Positions 7,824-17,574 of a DNA stretch of 64,000 nt are shown here, one piece after another (the stretch's first letter is position 1; the number at the start of each line of letters is the position of its first letter). Source of the stretch: CAZPXZ01 sp965219495 (lineage in GTDB: Bacteria > Pseudomonadota > Alphaproteobacteria > Rhodobacterales > CAZPXZ01); the NCBI GenBank assembly GCA_965219495.1, contig OZ244777.1:1240001-1304000 (forward strand), given 5' to 3'. The position numbers were made by a program, and so were the translations under genes. The notes below the pieces were generated by a model. The model searched no databases, was not told where the DNA came from, and saw only the letters and a list, made by a program, of their open reading frames with translations.

Positions 7824-10280
7824 ATGTCCGAGAACTTTCCGGATCGAGCGGACGCCGTCGTGATCGGAGGAGGAATCATTGGACTTTCGACCGCATATCA
7901 CTTGTGTAGGCGCGGCATGACAGATGTCGTGCTCCTGGAACGCTGCCAGATCGCCTCCGGCACGACCTGGCACGCTGCCGGCCTGATCGGAAGCGTGCGT
8001 CCGAGTGAAGTCCTGCACCAGTTGATTGAGAGAATCTACGAGTTCGTCCGCGGTGTCGAAGAGGAGAGCGGCATGCAGACCGGTTTCCGGGATGTCGGGT
8101 CGCTCTGGATCGCGGAGGAAAACGAAAGATGGGCTGAAATTCGGCGGCTGCATGACCAGACCCATATCTGGGGGCCGGAATCCCGGTTGGTTACACCTTC
8201 CGAGATCGGCGAACTTTATCCCTTGATGAATGTCGAGGGACTCATCGGCGGCATGTTCGCCCCCAACGAAGGCTGGATTTCGCCTGTGGATTTCGCGCAA
8301 GCGGTAGCCCGCGCCGCTTCCCGGCGCGGGGCGCGAATCGTGGAGAATGCGCCGGTATCCGCCATCCATGTTGAGGGGGGACGCGTCCGGGGAGTCAGCA
8401 CGAAAAACCACAGGATCGAAACCGAGATCGTTGCGAACTGCGCTGGCCTCTGGGGCCGAAAAGTTGGCCAGATGGCTAGTGTAGACGTGCCGCTTCAGGC
8501 GGTCGAGCACTACTACGCGGTTACCGAAAAAAGTACCGACATTCCTCGCGAACTACCGGTCCTTCGGGACCAGAATTCTTGCGCATACATCAAGGAGGAC
8601 GCGGGAGCGCTGCTGGTCGGGGCGTTTGAACGTTCGGCGCGGCCGGTATCCGTGGATTCTCTCGCCGACAACTTCGCCTTCGGTGAACTCGAAGGGGATG
8701 TCGAGCAGCAATTTCTGCCCGTCCTCGAAGCAACGACGCGACGTCTTCCGATCCTCGAAACTCTGGGAATCCGCACTTTCTTTTGCGGCCCGGAGAGCTT
8801 CACACCGGACGGCCGCGTGCAAATCGGCGCTGTCGACGAAGTGGATGGCTTCTATGTTTGCTGCGGCTGCAATTCGCAGGGAATTCAGTCGAGCGGCGGG
8901 TACGGGAGCGCTCTCGCCGACTGGATGGTGGACCGCAGGGCTCCTTGCGACCTCTCAAGTATTGACATCCGGCGAAACGAACCGTTCGTAAACGCACGCG
9001 ACTATGTCTGGCGTCGTTCCATCGAAACCCTCGGCTTGCTCTATGACCATCATTTTCCGTACCGGCAACTCGCAACCGCACGCGGCGTGCGCCGCGGTCC
9101 GGTTCACTCGATCCTAGAACAGCATGGCGCCTGTTTCGGGGAAGTCGCCGGCTGGGAACGAGCCAACTGGTTTGCGCCGGAAGGTGTTGCTCCAGAATAC
9201 GCTTACACGTTTGGTCGGCAGAACTGGTTTTCGTATTCCGCAAACGAACATCTGGCCATTCGTGATGGCGTAGGAATCATCGACCTATCCAGCTTCGCGG
9301 CGTTTCATGTCGCCGGGGCCGACGCATGTGGTCAGTTGCAGCGAATCTGCTCGGCTAATGTCGACGTGAATCCCGGACGAATCGTCTACACCCACTGGCT
9401 GAACAACGATGCCGGCGTTGAAGCGGACTTGACCGTTGCGAGGCTTGCCGGCGATCTCTTCCAGGTCACCACGGGAGCTGCGGTGCGGCGAAGGGACTGG
9501 GACTGGCTGCGAAGGCAACTCGACCCGCAGGCGCGAGTTACCGCAACGGATGTCAGTTCCGGAAATGCGGTGCTTGGAGTCTTTGGTCCGCTTTCGCGCA
9601 CGCTGCTGCAAGCGATTTCCGGAACTAGCCTGTCCAACGACACGTGCCCTTTCGGGCACTTCGTCGATCTCGAAATAGGAGCGGCCCCTGCCCGCGCCAT
9701 GCGGGTAAGCTTCGCCGGCGGACTTGGCTGGGAGTTGCACCTGGGCTCCGAATTTGCCGGCTACACGCTCGAATTCCTGTTGGAGGCGGGAGGACGGCAC
9801 GACGCCCGGCTCTGTGGCATGCACGCATTGGACTCCTGCCGGGTCGAGCGGGGATACGTGCATTACGGACATGAAGTCAGTCAGGACGAAACGCCTTTTC
9901 ACGTCGGCCTGGGTTTTGTCTGCGACTTCGGAAAACACGATTTCATCGGCCGGGAGGCCGCGCTCGCGCACAAACAGGCGGGCAGCGACCGCCTTCCTCG
10001 CCGCATGGTAAGCGTCCTGTTGAATGATCCGGAGCCACTTCTCTTCGGGCGTGAACCCATTCTGCGCGACGGACATCCCGCAGGATATGTTGCATCCGGA
10101 GCCTACGGGCACAAACTCGGCGCGTCGGTCGGGCTCGGCTGGCTTCGAAACGACCATGGGGTAACCCGGGAGTGGGTCGATTCGGGCCGCTATGAAGTCC
10201 TGATAGAGGGCGAAAGCGTTTCGGCACGCGCTTCCTTGCGCCCGTTCTTCGATCCCTCCGGAACCGCAAGCCGTGCCTGA
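7824..10280 (+). CDS. FAD-dependent oxidoreductase, sarcosine/dimethylglycine dehydrogenase type, with GcvT-like domain
   Basis: The 818-residue protein has an N-terminal FAD domain with the dinucleotide motif VVIGGGIIGLSTAYHL and the GTTWHAAGL segment typical of sarcosine and dimethylglycine dehydrogenases, up to about residue 370. A central FAO-type domain follows, then from about residue 430 a GcvT aminomethyltransferase-like folate domain with C-terminal barrel. Such enzymes oxidatively demethylate N-methyl amino acids and pass the one-carbon unit to tetrahydrofolate. The exact amine is unknown. The start at 7824 has GGAGG nine bases upstream. It overlaps the M17 aminopeptidase start by 8 bases. 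Bases 7651-7823 before it show no gene. Confidence 0.88.
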   Translation: MSENFPDRADAVVIGGGIIGLSTAYHLCRRGMTDVVLLERCQIASGTTWHAAGLIGSVRPSEVLHQLIERIYEFVRGVEEESGMQTGFRDVGSLWIAEENERWAEIRRLHDQTHIWGPESRLVTPSEIGELYPLMNVEGLIGGMFAPNEGWISPVDFAQAVARAASRRGARIVENAPVSAIHVEGGRVRGVSTKNHRIETEIVANCAGLWGRKVGQMASVDVPLQAVEHYYAVTEKSTDIPRELPVLRDQNSCAYIKEDAGALLVGAFERSARPVSVDSLADNFAFGELEGDVEQQFLPVLEATTRRLPILETLGIRTFFCGPESFTPDGRVQIGAVDEVDGFYVCCGCNSQGIQSSGGYGSALADWMVDRRAPCDLSSIDIRRNEPFVNARDYVWRRSIETLGLLYDHHFPYRQLATARGVRRGPVHSILEQHGACFGEVAGWERANWFAPEGVAPEYAYTFGRQNWFSYSANEHLAIRDGVGIIDLSSFAAFHVAGADACGQLQRICSANVDVNPGRIVYTHWLNNDAGVEADLTVARLAGDLFQVTTGAAVRRRDWDWLRRQLDPQARVTATDVSSGNAVLGVFGPLSRTLLQAISGTSLSNDTCPFGHFVDLEIGAAPARAMRVSFAGGLGWELHLGSEFAGYTLEFLLEAGGRHDARLCGMHALDSCRVERGYVHYGHEVSQDETPFHVGLGFVCDFGKHDFIGREAALAHKQAGSDRLPRRMVSVLLNDPEPLLFGREPILRDGHPAGYVASGAYGHKLGASVGLGWLRNDHGVTREWVDSGRYEVLIEGESVSARASLRPFFDPSGTASRA

Positions 10281-11733
10281 CCCAACCGTGAACTGGCTTG
10301 AACGAAGACCGCGGTTCGCCCCGCCGAATACGAAGCAAATCATACCCATTCGAGTGCTCGACGCCGACGCCGAATTTCCACTTGACCCGCTGGAGGATGC
10401 GCAACGCGCTTACGCGACCGTGTCGGGCTGGAAGCCGGTAGCGGGACGGCATCTTGTCATCCGAAATGGATCCGGATTCCCCACCTCCGTGCTTTTCGCA
10501 ATCGAACGGCGTGACTGGTGGGAAACTGGAGTTCCGTTTGTGTTCGGCGGGCTGCCGGTGGCATTGCGCGGAGTGCTTCCGGCCTCGAATGCCCATTCGA
10601 GCGCCTTTCAAATCGAAGGAATCAAGGAAAAGGATCAGCGGGAAGCCGCAGCGCTGGGATGGCTGCTCGGTTCCTACAGCCATCGCCCGGACAACGTCGA
10701 TGACCAGACATCGGGCCCGTTCCCATTGCTGGTCCCTCCGGCAGAGGTGGACACGGAACGTATTCTGGTCTTGGCCGAAGGCAGTTGGTTGGCCCGGCGA
10801 CTGGTGGATGCCCCCGCGAATCACCTGGGACCCAATGCTTTGCATTCGGCGGCAGAAGACATCGCAAGACTGCACGGCGCGTCCTGCTCCGGCATCGTCG
10901 GCGAGCAACTCGTGCAAAGCAACTGGCCGCTGGTTTACGCGGTTGGCTCCGCCGGGTCGGAATCTCCCCGTGTGGTAGACATTCGCTGGGGTGCAGATGA
11001 CGCGGATAAAGTCACGCTTGTGGGAAAGGGCGTGACATTTGATTCCGGCGGCCTCGACATCAAGCCCTCCAGAGCGATGCGGCTTATGAAAAAGGACATG
11101 GGCGGAGCTGCTGCTGCCCTGGCGCTCGCACACATGATCATGTCCCGGAATCTTCCGGTCCGGCTACGTGTGTTGCTTCCCATCGCCGAAAACGCCATTT
11201 CCGCCAATTCGTTCCGCCCTGGCGATGTGCTTCGAAGCCGAAAGGGCATGGAGGTCGAGATTGGCGACACCGATGCCGAGGGTCGTCTCCTGCTCGCCGA
11301 CGCGCTCACCGAGGCAGACTCTGAATCGCCGTCGTTTCTATTTGACTTTGCCACCCTCACCGGCGCAGCGCGCGTCGCCTTGGGCGCTGACCTGCCCGCG
11401 CTATTCGCCACGGACGACGGCTTGGCTTCGGGAATTGAAGGATCGTCGAGACTGGCGCGCGACCCGGTCTGGCGTCTACCTCTTTGGGAACCGTACGCGG
11501 AAACTCTCAAGTCCAAGATCGCCGATATTGCCAACACCGGACCGGGAGGTCTCGGTGGCGCGATTACAGCGGCCCTGTTCCTGAGCCGATTCATAGAAAA
11601 CCGGGAAGCGTGGGCTCACTTCGATATCTTCGCCTGGACGTCGCACGCTTCTCCGGGCCGTCCTGTCGGCGGCGAATGCCAGGCTGCTCGCGCGATCTTC
11701 CATTTCATTGAGAGTCGCATCGGCGCCGCATGA
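10273..11733 (+). CDS. Leucyl aminopeptidase family (M17) metallopeptidase
   Basis: M17 peptidases remove N-terminal residues from peptides using two metal ions in the cytoplasm. The catalytic C-terminal domain is clear: LVGKGVTFDSGGLDIKPS, then MKKDMGGAAAAL, and the signature DTDAEGRLLLADAL, which holds metal ligands and the bicarbonate-binding Arg. The N-terminal domain is shorter and divergent, giving 486 residues. The start is a GTG at 10273 inside the end of the flavoprotein gene. The gene overlaps the NlpC/P60 gene by 4 bases (ATGA), a pairing I associate with alphaproteobacteria, so the two are probably co-translated. Confidence 0.9.
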   Translation: MPDPTVNWLERRPRFAPPNTKQIIPIRVLDADAEFPLDPLEDAQRAYATVSGWKPVAGRHLVIRNGSGFPTSVLFAIERRDWWETGVPFVFGGLPVALRGVLPASNAHSSAFQIEGIKEKDQREAAALGWLLGSYSHRPDNVDDQTSGPFPLLVPPAEVDTERILVLAEGSWLARRLVDAPANHLGPNALHSAAEDIARLHGASCSGIVGEQLVQSNWPLVYAVGSAGSESPRVVDIRWGADDADKVTLVGKGVTFDSGGLDIKPSRAMRLMKKDMGGAAAALALAHMIMSRNLPVRLRVLLPIAENAISANSFRPGDVLRSRKGMEVEIGDTDAEGRLLLADALTEADSESPSFLFDFATLTGAARVALGADLPALFATDDGLASGIEGSSRLARDPVWRLPLWEPYAETLKSKIADIANTGPGGLGGAITAALFLSRFIENREAWAHFDIFAWTSHASPGRPVGGECQAARAIFHFIESRIGAA

Positions 11734-12584
11734 GCAGTCATGATCCGCGAATGACTGCTGCTCGCGAGGATCTCGCGGCGGAGTCTCTTCGCGGCACTGT
11801 CGAAGCACCTCGATATGTCTCCGCGGATGAACGCGAGGTGTGCGTGGATGCGGCGCCGCTTCTGCCTTCCACCAGCTTGAATTCCTCCCTGGCGAGCCAG
11901 CTTCTTTTCGGAGAGCGATTCGCCGTATACGACAGCAGCAAGGGCTTGGCCTGGGGACAGGCATTGCAGGACCGTTATGTGGGATACGTACCTGAGAAAT
12001 GCCTGGCGGCGGCGGGACCGGGGGCGACGCACAGGGTATCCGCGCGGGTGACACCGATGTACCGCCAGCCGGACGCGAAGGCGCGATCCACAACAAGCGC
12101 CTGGTTCGAGAGCAGGCTTACGGGAACCGGGACCGTGCGGAACGGATTCCTTGAACTGACCAACGGATCGTGGGTTCCAGAACAGCTTGTTGCACCGGTC
12201 GATGGCTTTGACGCCGACCACGCCGGCGTAGCAAAGCGCCTGATGGGCGCTCCCTATCTCTATGGCGGGCGGACGCCGGCCGGTCTGGATTGTTCTGCGC
12301 TAATTCAACTCTCCCTCGCAGCCACTGGTATCTTCGTTCCGAGAGATTCCGATCAGCAGTTCTCGTGGGCAGGCCCCCCTCTACCTGTGGGAGAGACGCT
12401 TCAACGAGGCGACATCGCCTTTTGGCGGGGCCATGCCGGGATCCTGCTCTCCAAATCCCGGCTTCTGCACGCAAATGCGCACCACATGGCGGTTGCCGCG
12501 GAGCCTTTGGATCGGGCGATCGATCGAATCGCGCGATCCGGACATGAATTGCTTGGCATATGCCGTGTGAATGACCGCATGTGA
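11730..12584 (+). CDS. C40 family (NlpC/P60) peptidase with SH3-like domains
   Basis: The 284-residue protein carries an SH3-like region at about residues 30-150 and a C-terminal NlpC/P60 domain at about 160-280. The catalytic Cys sits in PAGLDCSALIQ, the His in FWRGHAGILL, and a third polar residue near HANAHHM. Family members cleave peptide bonds in peptidoglycan stems. No signal peptide is visible at the chosen start, so it may act on recycled muropeptides in the cytoplasm, which fits its 4-base overlap with the M17 aminopeptidase; that role is inference. Confidence 0.88.
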   Translation: MSSHDPRMTAAREDLAAESLRGTVEAPRYVSADEREVCVDAAPLLPSTSLNSSLASQLLFGERFAVYDSSKGLAWGQALQDRYVGYVPEKCLAAAGPGATHRVSARVTPMYRQPDAKARSTTSAWFESRLTGTGTVRNGFLELTNGSWVPEQLVAPVDGFDADHAGVAKRLMGAPYLYGGRTPAGLDCSALIQLSLAATGIFVPRDSDQQFSWAGPPLPVGETLQRGDIAFWRGHAGILLSKSRLLHANAHHMAVAAEPLDRAIDRIARSGHELLGICRVNDRM

Positions 12585-12701
12585 TCTTGGAACTGCTTCC
12601 TGTGCGATTGAGCGCTTGGGTTCTCTGTACCAATCGAAGGATTTTCGTATGATCAACCGGAGATTCGAGACTCGATCTCTCCTTAAAAAGGAAGGCCTTC
12701 G

Positions 12702-13970
12702 ATGATCCATTACTATTTTCGCTCGATTTCCGTAGCGGTCTTGTTCGCCTTCGTGCAATTGACGGTCACCGGTGCGGCACATGCTCAGTCAGACACTTCA
12801 AATATCGAAATCCATGTCCCAACCGACGAGGAATTTGCGAATTGGCTGGATGACTTTCGAAATCGGGCGTTGGAGCAGGGATTCAGCGAAGACCTGCTGA
12901 GCCACGCCTTCGACGGAGTACGGTACAACTCAAGAGTCGTCGAGTTGGACCGGTTTCAACCCGAGTTCGTCCGGCCCGTCTGGGACTACCTCCGACGAGC
13001 AGTCTCCGCTGAACGCATCGCCACCGGTCGCGCCATGGCGCTGGCGTTCAAGGATACATTGCAGAAGATCGCTGCAGAGCACGGTGTACCACCGGAGATC
13101 CTGCTTGCGATTTGGGGAATCGAGAGTTCGTACGGTACGACCTTCGGGGACTACAATGTGTTCGAGGCGCTCGCCACCCTGGCATTTGATGGACGCAGGC
13201 GGGAGTTCATCGAGAGCGAGCTTTTCGCCGCATTGCGCATTCTGTCGGAAGAGCAACTCGATGCCGCCAGCATGCGCGGTTCATGGGCGGGCGCCATGGG
13301 ACATACCCAGTTCATTCCCTCAAGTTACCTGAACTTTGCGGTCGATTTCGACGGAAATAACAGCCGGGACCTCTGGTCCAGCAACCCGGCGGACGCGCTG
13401 GCCTCGGCCGCCAACTACCTGGCGAAACACGGTTGGATAAGGGACGCCCGTTGGGGGGCAGAGGTTCGTCTCCCGGAGGAATTCAACTATCACCTGACAG
13501 ATCTCGGCGTGCAACACCTGGTCGCCAAGTGGCATGAACTGGGTGTCAAGCAGGTGGACGGTTCCGATGTGACGGAACTCGGTGAAGACGCGCAGGGGTC
13601 CCTGCTCGTGCCCGCCGGCATCCGGGGTCCCGCATTCCTCATCCTCGAGAACTTCCGCGCGCTTCTGACCTACAATTTTTCTACCGCATACGCGCTTGCG
13701 GTCGCCCATCTTTCCGATCGAATCCAGAAAAGGGGCGAATTCATGTCTGCATGGCCGACTTCGGATGGCGCCGTGCGTTCTGCGGAAGTCCTGGAATTGC
13801 AGGAATTGCTCACTCGACTTGGATATGACACCAAGGGGATCGACGGAATCGTTGGCCCGGCGACACGGGCAGCGGTGCGCGCATTTCAGGAGAGAATAGG
13901 CCAGACTCCCGACGGCTATGTTTCGCCGGCGCTACTGAACGCAATACGCGAGGTGGCGGCTGAATCGTGA
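12702..13970 (+). CDS. Lytic murein transglycosylase, MltB family, with C-terminal peptidoglycan-binding domain
   Basis: The N-terminus has a hydrophobic signal sequence ending near AAHAQS, so the 422-residue protein is exported. The MltB-type catalytic domain follows, with the catalytic Glu in WGIESSYGTTFGDYNV and the conserved GAMGHTQFIPSSYLNFAVDFDG. Residues from about 355 form a peptidoglycan-binding type 1 domain (VLELQELLTRLGYD...GPATRAAVRAFQE). The enzyme cleaves glycan strands to 1,6-anhydro products in the periplasm. GGAAGG lies upstream of the ATG. It stands as a single gene following the NlpC/P60 gene on the same strand, consistent with a cell-wall turnover group. Confidence 0.92.
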   Translation: MIHYYFRSISVAVLFAFVQLTVTGAAHAQSDTSNIEIHVPTDEEFANWLDDFRNRALEQGFSEDLLSHAFDGVRYNSRVVELDRFQPEFVRPVWDYLRRAVSAERIATGRAMALAFKDTLQKIAAEHGVPPEILLAIWGIESSYGTTFGDYNVFEALATLAFDGRRREFIESELFAALRILSEEQLDAASMRGSWAGAMGHTQFIPSSYLNFAVDFDGNNSRDLWSSNPADALASAANYLAKHGWIRDARWGAEVRLPEEFNYHLTDLGVQHLVAKWHELGVKQVDGSDVTELGEDAQGSLLVPAGIRGPAFLILENFRALLTYNFSTAYALAVAHLSDRIQKRGEFMSAWPTSDGAVRSAEVLELQELLTRLGYDTKGIDGIVGPATRAAVRAFQERIGQTPDGYVSPALLNAIREVAAES

Positions 13971-14485
13971 ACATGCCGGGCGCAATTTACTGCTGAGAAA
14001 TTCTTGCGGGTTCGCCATGACGACACTCTGCTGAGCAAGTTGCCCAAACTTGGGAATACTGCCGATGCACTCCAGTTCCAGAGCAGCCGAGGAACACCAA
14101 AGATAGGCAACGCCTCACCGATTGCCATTCGATTCGATCCCCTTCGCGATCGTGCGACTCGCCCCACACCGGCGCACCCGGCCATCTTCAGCCAGAAATA
14201 CAAGCCTCGGCGGCGTCGAAACCTTTCCGCGGTTGAGTAGGAATTCTCGCCGGCCGGCGAACGCTGCCAAGAAGCCGTGCCGTACGGCGCAGTCTTCATC
14301 GAGACAGCGAACCGTGCGAAATCACTCAGGTTTCGTACGGGGCCGGCCCCTACCCCTTTGCGGATGCGCAACCCTCCAAACACGACCGCGAGAGATCCCG
14401 TCCCACCGAAAGTCAGCCTGGATGTGATCTTGTCGAGGCCGGTAGAGGACTTGCTGTCACCCGATACAGCCTATACTTAAGGCAC
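13971..14485 (+). other. Intergenic stretch without a supported gene
   Basis: About 515 bases with several short open frames on both strands, none of which I recognise or can tie to a ribosome binding site. A minus-strand frame overlapping 13916-14383 looks like chance. Just before the S49 gene, TTGCTG (14451) and TATACT (14472) could form a sigma70-like promoter, but their 15-base spacing is short and the ATG at 14486 would leave almost no leader. Confidence 0.3.
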
Positions 14486-15385
14486 ATGGTTCTATCCTCA
14501 ATTAGCAACAAGCCACCAATTTCGTGGTTGCCCTTTATCGGCAAGCGTGTACCGGCCCCGATGGTTCCGGTGTTGCGGCTGTCCGGCGTTATTTCAACTG
14601 GTTCTCGCCTCCGGCGCGGGCTGAATCTGGCCCTGCTCGCACCATTGATCGAGCGAGCGTTCTCAATGCGTCGCGCGTCTGCCGTTGCGTTGGTGATCAA
14701 CTCACCCGGCGGGTCCGCGGCCCAGTCAGCACTGATCTGCGAGCGGATCCGGACGCTGGCGGCGGAAAAAGAAAAGCCCGTCTATGCGTTTGCCGAAGAT
14801 GTGGCGGCCTCCGGTGGATACTGGTTGGCCTGCGCCGCTGACGAGATTTACGCCAACGAAAATTCGATCATTGGTTCGATCGGCGTGATCTATGGAGGAT
14901 TCGGCTTTCAGGACGCGCTTGCCAAACTCGGCGTGGAGCGTCGGCTCCATACGTCGGGGCACAAGAAGTCCATGCTTGATCCGTTTTCGCCACAACAAGA
15001 AGCTGACGTCAAGAGGTTAAAATCGCTGCAAAAGGAATTGCATAGGAACTTTATTTCGCTTGTGCGCGATCGGCGCGGAGACCGGTTGAACGGAACTGCG
15101 CGACGGTTGTTCTCCGGCGAGTTCTGGACCGGGTCCACCGCCGTTGATCTGGGATTGGTCGATGGGATTGGCGATGTCCGCCAGGTGATGCGGGAAAAAT
15201 TTGGCGACAATGTCAAACTTCGACCGCTCAAGAGCCGTTTGGGTTGGCTCCCAATCACGTCGAATCGCGCCGGCTTGGCGCGAACTCGCGGAATCGGACA
15301 GATCAGCGCAACTGGCAGCGATATTGCGGACGATGTGATGGGCGCGGTCGAGGAACGCCTCTTGTGGAGTCGTTACGGCTTGTAG
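14486..15385 (+). CDS. sppA: S49 family signal peptide peptidase-like protein (SppA, short form)
   Basis: The 299-residue protein is a single-domain S49 serine peptidase. The segment VINSPGGSAAQSALICERIR and the catalytic Ser in AEDVAASGGYWLACAAD are present, followed by SIIGSIGVIYGGFGF. Members degrade membrane-embedded signal peptides or protein fragments with a Ser-Lys dyad. No clear N-terminal membrane helix is seen, as in many short alphaproteobacterial forms. The ATG at 14486 is used because the next ATG (inside VPAPMVPVL) would remove part of the first strand region. The gene stands alone between two poorly coding stretches. Confidence 0.88.
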   Translation: MVLSSISNKPPISWLPFIGKRVPAPMVPVLRLSGVISTGSRLRRGLNLALLAPLIERAFSMRRASAVALVINSPGGSAAQSALICERIRTLAAEKEKPVYAFAEDVAASGGYWLACAADEIYANENSIIGSIGVIYGGFGFQDALAKLGVERRLHTSGHKKSMLDPFSPQQEADVKRLKSLQKELHRNFISLVRDRRGDRLNGTARRLFSGEFWTGSTAVDLGLVDGIGDVRQVMREKFGDNVKLRPLKSRLGWLPITSNRAGLARTRGIGQISATGSDIADDVMGAVEERLLWSRYGL

Positions 15386-16286
15386 CGGGGTTCTCAGCCG
15401 GGCCGCCAACGCACGCAAATCTTGCAAACCCTGTTAGCGTCTCGGGCGTTCTGGACGGAATGTGTCCGTCGGCCTATCGCCAGACGTGAAACCGGAAAGT
15501 TTCACCGTCAATTCGTTAATTGGTCGCGCCGGTCGAATTGCCGGTAGGCCGGCGCACGACACTTGCGTCGTCGTAGTGGGGGGATGGTGGCCATCGTTTT
15601 GGCCGGCCCGGAAGTTGGGTCAACTCTTGCGTGCAGACGAGCAACAAGATTCTAGAAATCTTGGTTGTGGAACTTGCTCAAGGGTGATTGCCGCGATGGT
15701 CAAAAGCACTACCTTCTGCGCTCCCCACTGCCTCGGCCATCTTCGGCACGGCAGTTTCGAGAATCATGTCAACATGGCTGCCGACGGAACCGCCGAAGCA
15801 TTGTCGCATGGCGCAAGTTCCAGATTGCGAAACGGGCCGGCTCTCCGTATCCGAAATTCGTCTCCTTCGACATGGTCGAAGTGAAGCCGCAATCACTACG
15901 ATTGATAGCACACCGCTGTTTCGGCCCATTTGTCCGCTCGTCCGATCATCACCCCTACTGAAGAGGCGCGCTGAGTGTCTCGCCAAGCCTCTCGACTTGC
16001 AGGTCGATGACCTGTCGGAACTTGCACCGAGGTGTGGCGAGTGTGTCAGCTTGCCGCCGAAGGCGTAGAAAGTAGAGCAACGACTTCCGCATTCGTGATT
16101 TTGGCGAAAGGCCTGCTGTCACAATGGCTGCGAGCCCGAGCGGAGATCGAGCAACGGCATCCGCCGCCCATGTTCGGAGCCGGATTCCGATTCGCCGCGC
16201 CGCGTCTGACGTTACAACAAGAAGCAACGCGCAACCGGATGGCGACGTGTCCTTGACCTATACGAACCTCGTATTACAAATTGATC
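15386..16286 (+). other. Non-coding or degraded stretch
   Basis: About 900 bases between the S49 peptidase gene and higB. Short open frames occur on both strands, but none shows a recognised motif, a convincing start or consistent length. Because it lies beside a toxin-antitoxin pair and an Mrr fragment, it may be remains of a defence or mobile segment; that is only an inference from position. Confidence 0.3.
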
Positions 16287-16568
16287 ATGGCGATACAGTC
16301 GTTCGCGAACCGGGACACGGAGACTGTTTGGCTTGACAAGCGGGTGCGCCGTTTCCAGGGCAACCAAGCCCGGGCCAAACGCAAGTTCAACGTCCTCTAC
16401 GCGGTGGCCACGCTGGGCGACCTGCGAAACAACCGCAGGGCAGGGCTCCATAGATTTATGGGCGATCGCGCCGGCCAGTGGCCCGTCGCCATCAACGAGC
16501 AGTATCGCATCTTGTTTGACTGGAGCGACGAACCAGAAACTGTTGAACTAACAGACTATCACCAATGA
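16287..16568 (+). CDS. higB: HigB-type toxin (RelE/ParE superfamily)
   Basis: The 93-residue protein matches HigB-like plasmid maintenance killer proteins, with FANRDTETVWLDKRVRRF at the N-terminus, a basic middle and WPVAINEQYRILFDW near the end. HigB toxins are ribosome-dependent mRNA endonucleases. The ATG at 16287 starts the family-like sequence; an ATG six bases upstream is also in frame. The stop overlaps the antitoxin start by 4 bases (ATGA). The toxin-first order is typical of higBA loci. Confidence 0.9.
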   Translation: MAIQSFANRDTETVWLDKRVRRFQGNQARAKRKFNVLYAVATLGDLRNNRRAGLHRFMGDRAGQWPVAINEQYRILFDWSDEPETVELTDYHQ

Positions 16569-16858
16569 TCGGACCCATACATCCGGGCGTGACCCTCCGC
16601 GAGGACTTCATTAAACCCGACAGGCTCAGCGCCAACAGCCTTTCGAAGGCGCTCGGCGTTCCGCAAAACCGTATTGGCGACATTGTGCACGGGCGGCGCG
16701 GCATCACGGCCGATACCGCTCTCAGGCTTGAGCGGGCCTTCGGCGTGTCCGCTTCATTCTGGCTCAACCTCCAATCTCATTACGAGCTTGAGGTTGCCGA
16801 ACGAGACAGCAGGTCCGCCATCAGGAAGACAGTGAGGCGACTCGCCAAGTTCGCTTGA
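16565..16858 (+). CDS. higA: HigA-type antitoxin, XRE family
   Basis: The 97-residue protein opens with the HigA hallmark HPGVTLREDFIKP and has a Cro/CI-type helix-turn-helix (SANSLSKALGVPQNRIGDIVHGRRGIT). It ends with FWLNLQSHYELEVAE, common in HigA proteins. HigA binds HigB and represses the pair by binding upstream DNA. Both partners look intact, so the module is probably functional. Confidence 0.92.
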   Translation: MIGPIHPGVTLREDFIKPDRLSANSLSKALGVPQNRIGDIVHGRRGITADTALRLERAFGVSASFWLNLQSHYELEVAERDSRSAIRKTVRRLAKFA

Positions 16859-16958
16859 GCACTCCGGGCAATCATCCTGGAAGCAGCCGAAGTGGCACAG
16901 CTCTTGTGAATTCGCGCATGCTCACGTTGATCGGACGGAGTGGTGCGTACGGAAATGA

Positions 16959-17282
16959 TTGATCAAGGCCCTTTGGGTAGCACGGGCGGGAAGATACGAA
17001 GAACGAGAGAATGTCTCGCTCGAAAAGAACGTCGCGGTGGTGGGCCGGGATGACGCGTCCGATTCTTCCGGGATCGAGGATTGCGACCAGGTGATGAAAC
17101 TCTTGACGACCACCTCTCCCTACGAGAACCCGAAGAACGTCAAGAACTGGGAGGCCCAATTGCGTGCCTTCGTTCGGCGGTTTCAGGAACGCGACATTTT
17201 CGCACTGCCATTGAAGACTCGATCCACCATTCCTTTTGGGCGGATTGTCGAGAACCATAGATATCCATTTTCCGCATTGTGA
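16959..17282 (+). pseudogene. Mrr-like restriction protein, N-terminal fragment
   Basis: The 107-residue frame matches the N-terminal modification-sensing region seen in many Mrr-type restriction proteins. Key segments are ALWVARAGRYEE, LEKNVAVVG, DQVMKLLTTT and NWEAQLRAFVRRFQERDIFALPLKTRS. The sequence stops just after GRIVENHRYPF, where intact proteins continue for some 200 more residues including the nuclease domain. No nuclease domain (D-QAK type) is found downstream in any frame, so this is a truncated remnant. It lies directly after higBA, hinting at a former defence cluster. Bases 17283-17570 after it hold no gene I recognise. Confidence 0.6.
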
Positions 17283-17574
17283 GAAATACCGGGGCTCCCT
17301 TGCGGGGAAACGCGACGGGTTAGGTCTCGGTGACAGTCTACAGAAGGCTTGGTGGAATTCACGAGTGAAGTTCATCGCGAAGAAGTCTGGCAGTTGCCGC
17401 GGTCCGCTGGGGGAGACATCGTGTTCGCGTGACGATGGCAACCATGGCCGCCAGTAAGCAGCCTGGACTTGTTTAACGCTTTCATACTTGCACGCGCATT
17501 GAAATTCGGCCCGGTGATCGACGCTTGCCGATCCCTCTTTGGAGGAGTTCCACCGACCACGCAATTCAAACGAG

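Noticed and set aside
13916..14383. 155-codon minus-strand frame after the lytic transglycosylase gene
   Set aside because: No family resemblance, overlaps the end of the transglycosylase gene, no ribosome binding site.
14451..14477. Sigma70 promoter TTGCTG-15-TATACT before the S49 gene
   Set aside because: Spacing is too short and the ATG follows within about 10 bases; not strong enough to list as a feature of its own.
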